From: Candidatus Fermentithermobacillaceae bacterium
Lineage (GTDB): Bacteria; Bacillota; Sulfobacillia; Fermentithermobacillales; Fermentithermobacillaceae
Reading direction: 5' to 3'
DNA length: 64,000 nucleotides
NCBI GenBank assembly: GCA_012837895.1
Contig: DUQH01000010.1
Span: forward strand, 29,129-93,128
Position numbers and translations under genes: made by a program. Below are positions 63,805 through 64,000 of the stretch, one piece after another. Every line of letters starts with the position of its first letter. Position 1 is the first letter of the stretch. Under the pieces are notes generated by a model, which saw only the letters and a list, made by a program, of their open reading frames with translations, had not been told where the DNA came from and searched no databases.

Positions 63805-63943
63805 AAGGCAAATGCCCCTCCTTCCACAACATGGCTGTTGAGCCCTCTCATATCTCGGCTCTTACTACTTAAGAAAGCATCCCACATCTCACGGTATACA
63901 GGGTTGTAGACATAATCAACGTCCACGAAGCCGGGCGCAAGAG

Positions 63944-64000
63944 TGGTGCGAGGGAGGGGATTTGAACCCCTACGCCGTTTAAGGCACTGGATCCTAAGTC
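63944..64000 (-). tRNA. tRNA-Leu (anticodon UAG), 5' part outside window
   Basis: The minus strand enters at the anticodon arm (CTTAGGA, anticodon TAG) and continues through a long variable arm, the T arm (GGGGTTCAAATCCCC) and an acceptor 3' half ending with an encoded CCA (63944-63946). The class II variable arm identifies Leu. The 5' half lies beyond the right edge. Confidence 0.9.

Noticed and set aside
63486..63926. 146-codon minus-strand frame overlapping the nuclease-like gene
   Set aside because: It is in another frame over the same DNA, lacks family features, and the PD-(D/E)XK-like frame has a better start and recognisable motifs.

Overview
The window looks like chromosomal DNA of an anaerobic, probably spore-forming Bacillota (clostridial/Peptococcaceae-like lineage). 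Supporting signs are a complete [FeFe]-hydrogenase maturation operon (TM1266-type regulator, hydE, hydG, hydF), a GerW/YtfJ sporulation protein next to its DUF2953 neighbour, LonB beside ClpX/ClpP/trigger factor in the usual Firmicutes order, an HgdC-type activase with DUF2229-type partners, an SLH-anchored surface protein, and strong GGAGG ribosome-binding sites that often serve GTG or TTG starts. Base composition looks balanced to slightly GC-rich (judged by eye). Family assignments come from reading motifs; no database search was run.

Layout: 0.1-2 kb, thioesterase, OsmC protein and a 3-methyladenine glycosylase. 2-6 kb, SbcC/SbcD-like pair. 6-9.5 kb, activase plus a duplicated DUF2229-type protein. 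9.7-12.6 kb, ECF sigma, anti-sigma, PspC and LiaF-like envelope-stress operon. 12.9-19.7 kb, glycosyltransferase, MATE pump, alanyl-tRNA editing protein, DUF1614 membrane protein, D-aminoacylase. 19.9-27.4 kb, a plus-strand run: double zinc-ribbon/PH-like protein, Mg-chelatase-like AAA+ ATPase, VWA protein, Orn/Lys/Arg decarboxylase, amidase and CofE-like protein. 27.5-32.1 kb, SLH protein, DUF1893 protein, two membrane proteins. 32.2-36.9 kb, RNase P RNA, LemA, TPM protein, RNase H, aminotransferase. 37.2-42.3 kb, two tiny membrane peptides, M20 dipeptidase, MBL hydrolase, and a sugar-dehydrogenase-like/beta-lactamase-like fusion. 42.5-47.4 kb, tRNA-Val and the hyd operon with a long leader. 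47.5-52.8 kb, gerW, DUF2953, HAD phosphatase, prolyl oligopeptidase, acetyltransferase. 53-61.2 kb, lonA, lonB, clpX, clpP, tig. 61.2-64 kb, an accessory-looking segment ending in a partial tRNA-Leu.

The most unusual feature is in that last segment: about 17 degenerate copies of a 17-bp, partly dyad-symmetric element (GGTC...GACC core) between 61387 and 61962. Start-to-start distances are almost all 31-32 or 41-42 bp (three or four helical turns), arranged as a higher-order unit of about 105 bp. A smaller array of the same family, with 32-33 bp spacing, lies at 30.59-30.70 kb. Beside the large array are a PD-(D/E)XK-like nuclease gene and a very acidic small ORF, next to tRNA-Leu. Other points of interest are a long hyd leader with an attenuator-like hairpin, a hairpin covering the ribosome-binding site of the chelatase-like ATPase gene, tandem 26-27 residue membrane peptides, and several fusions.
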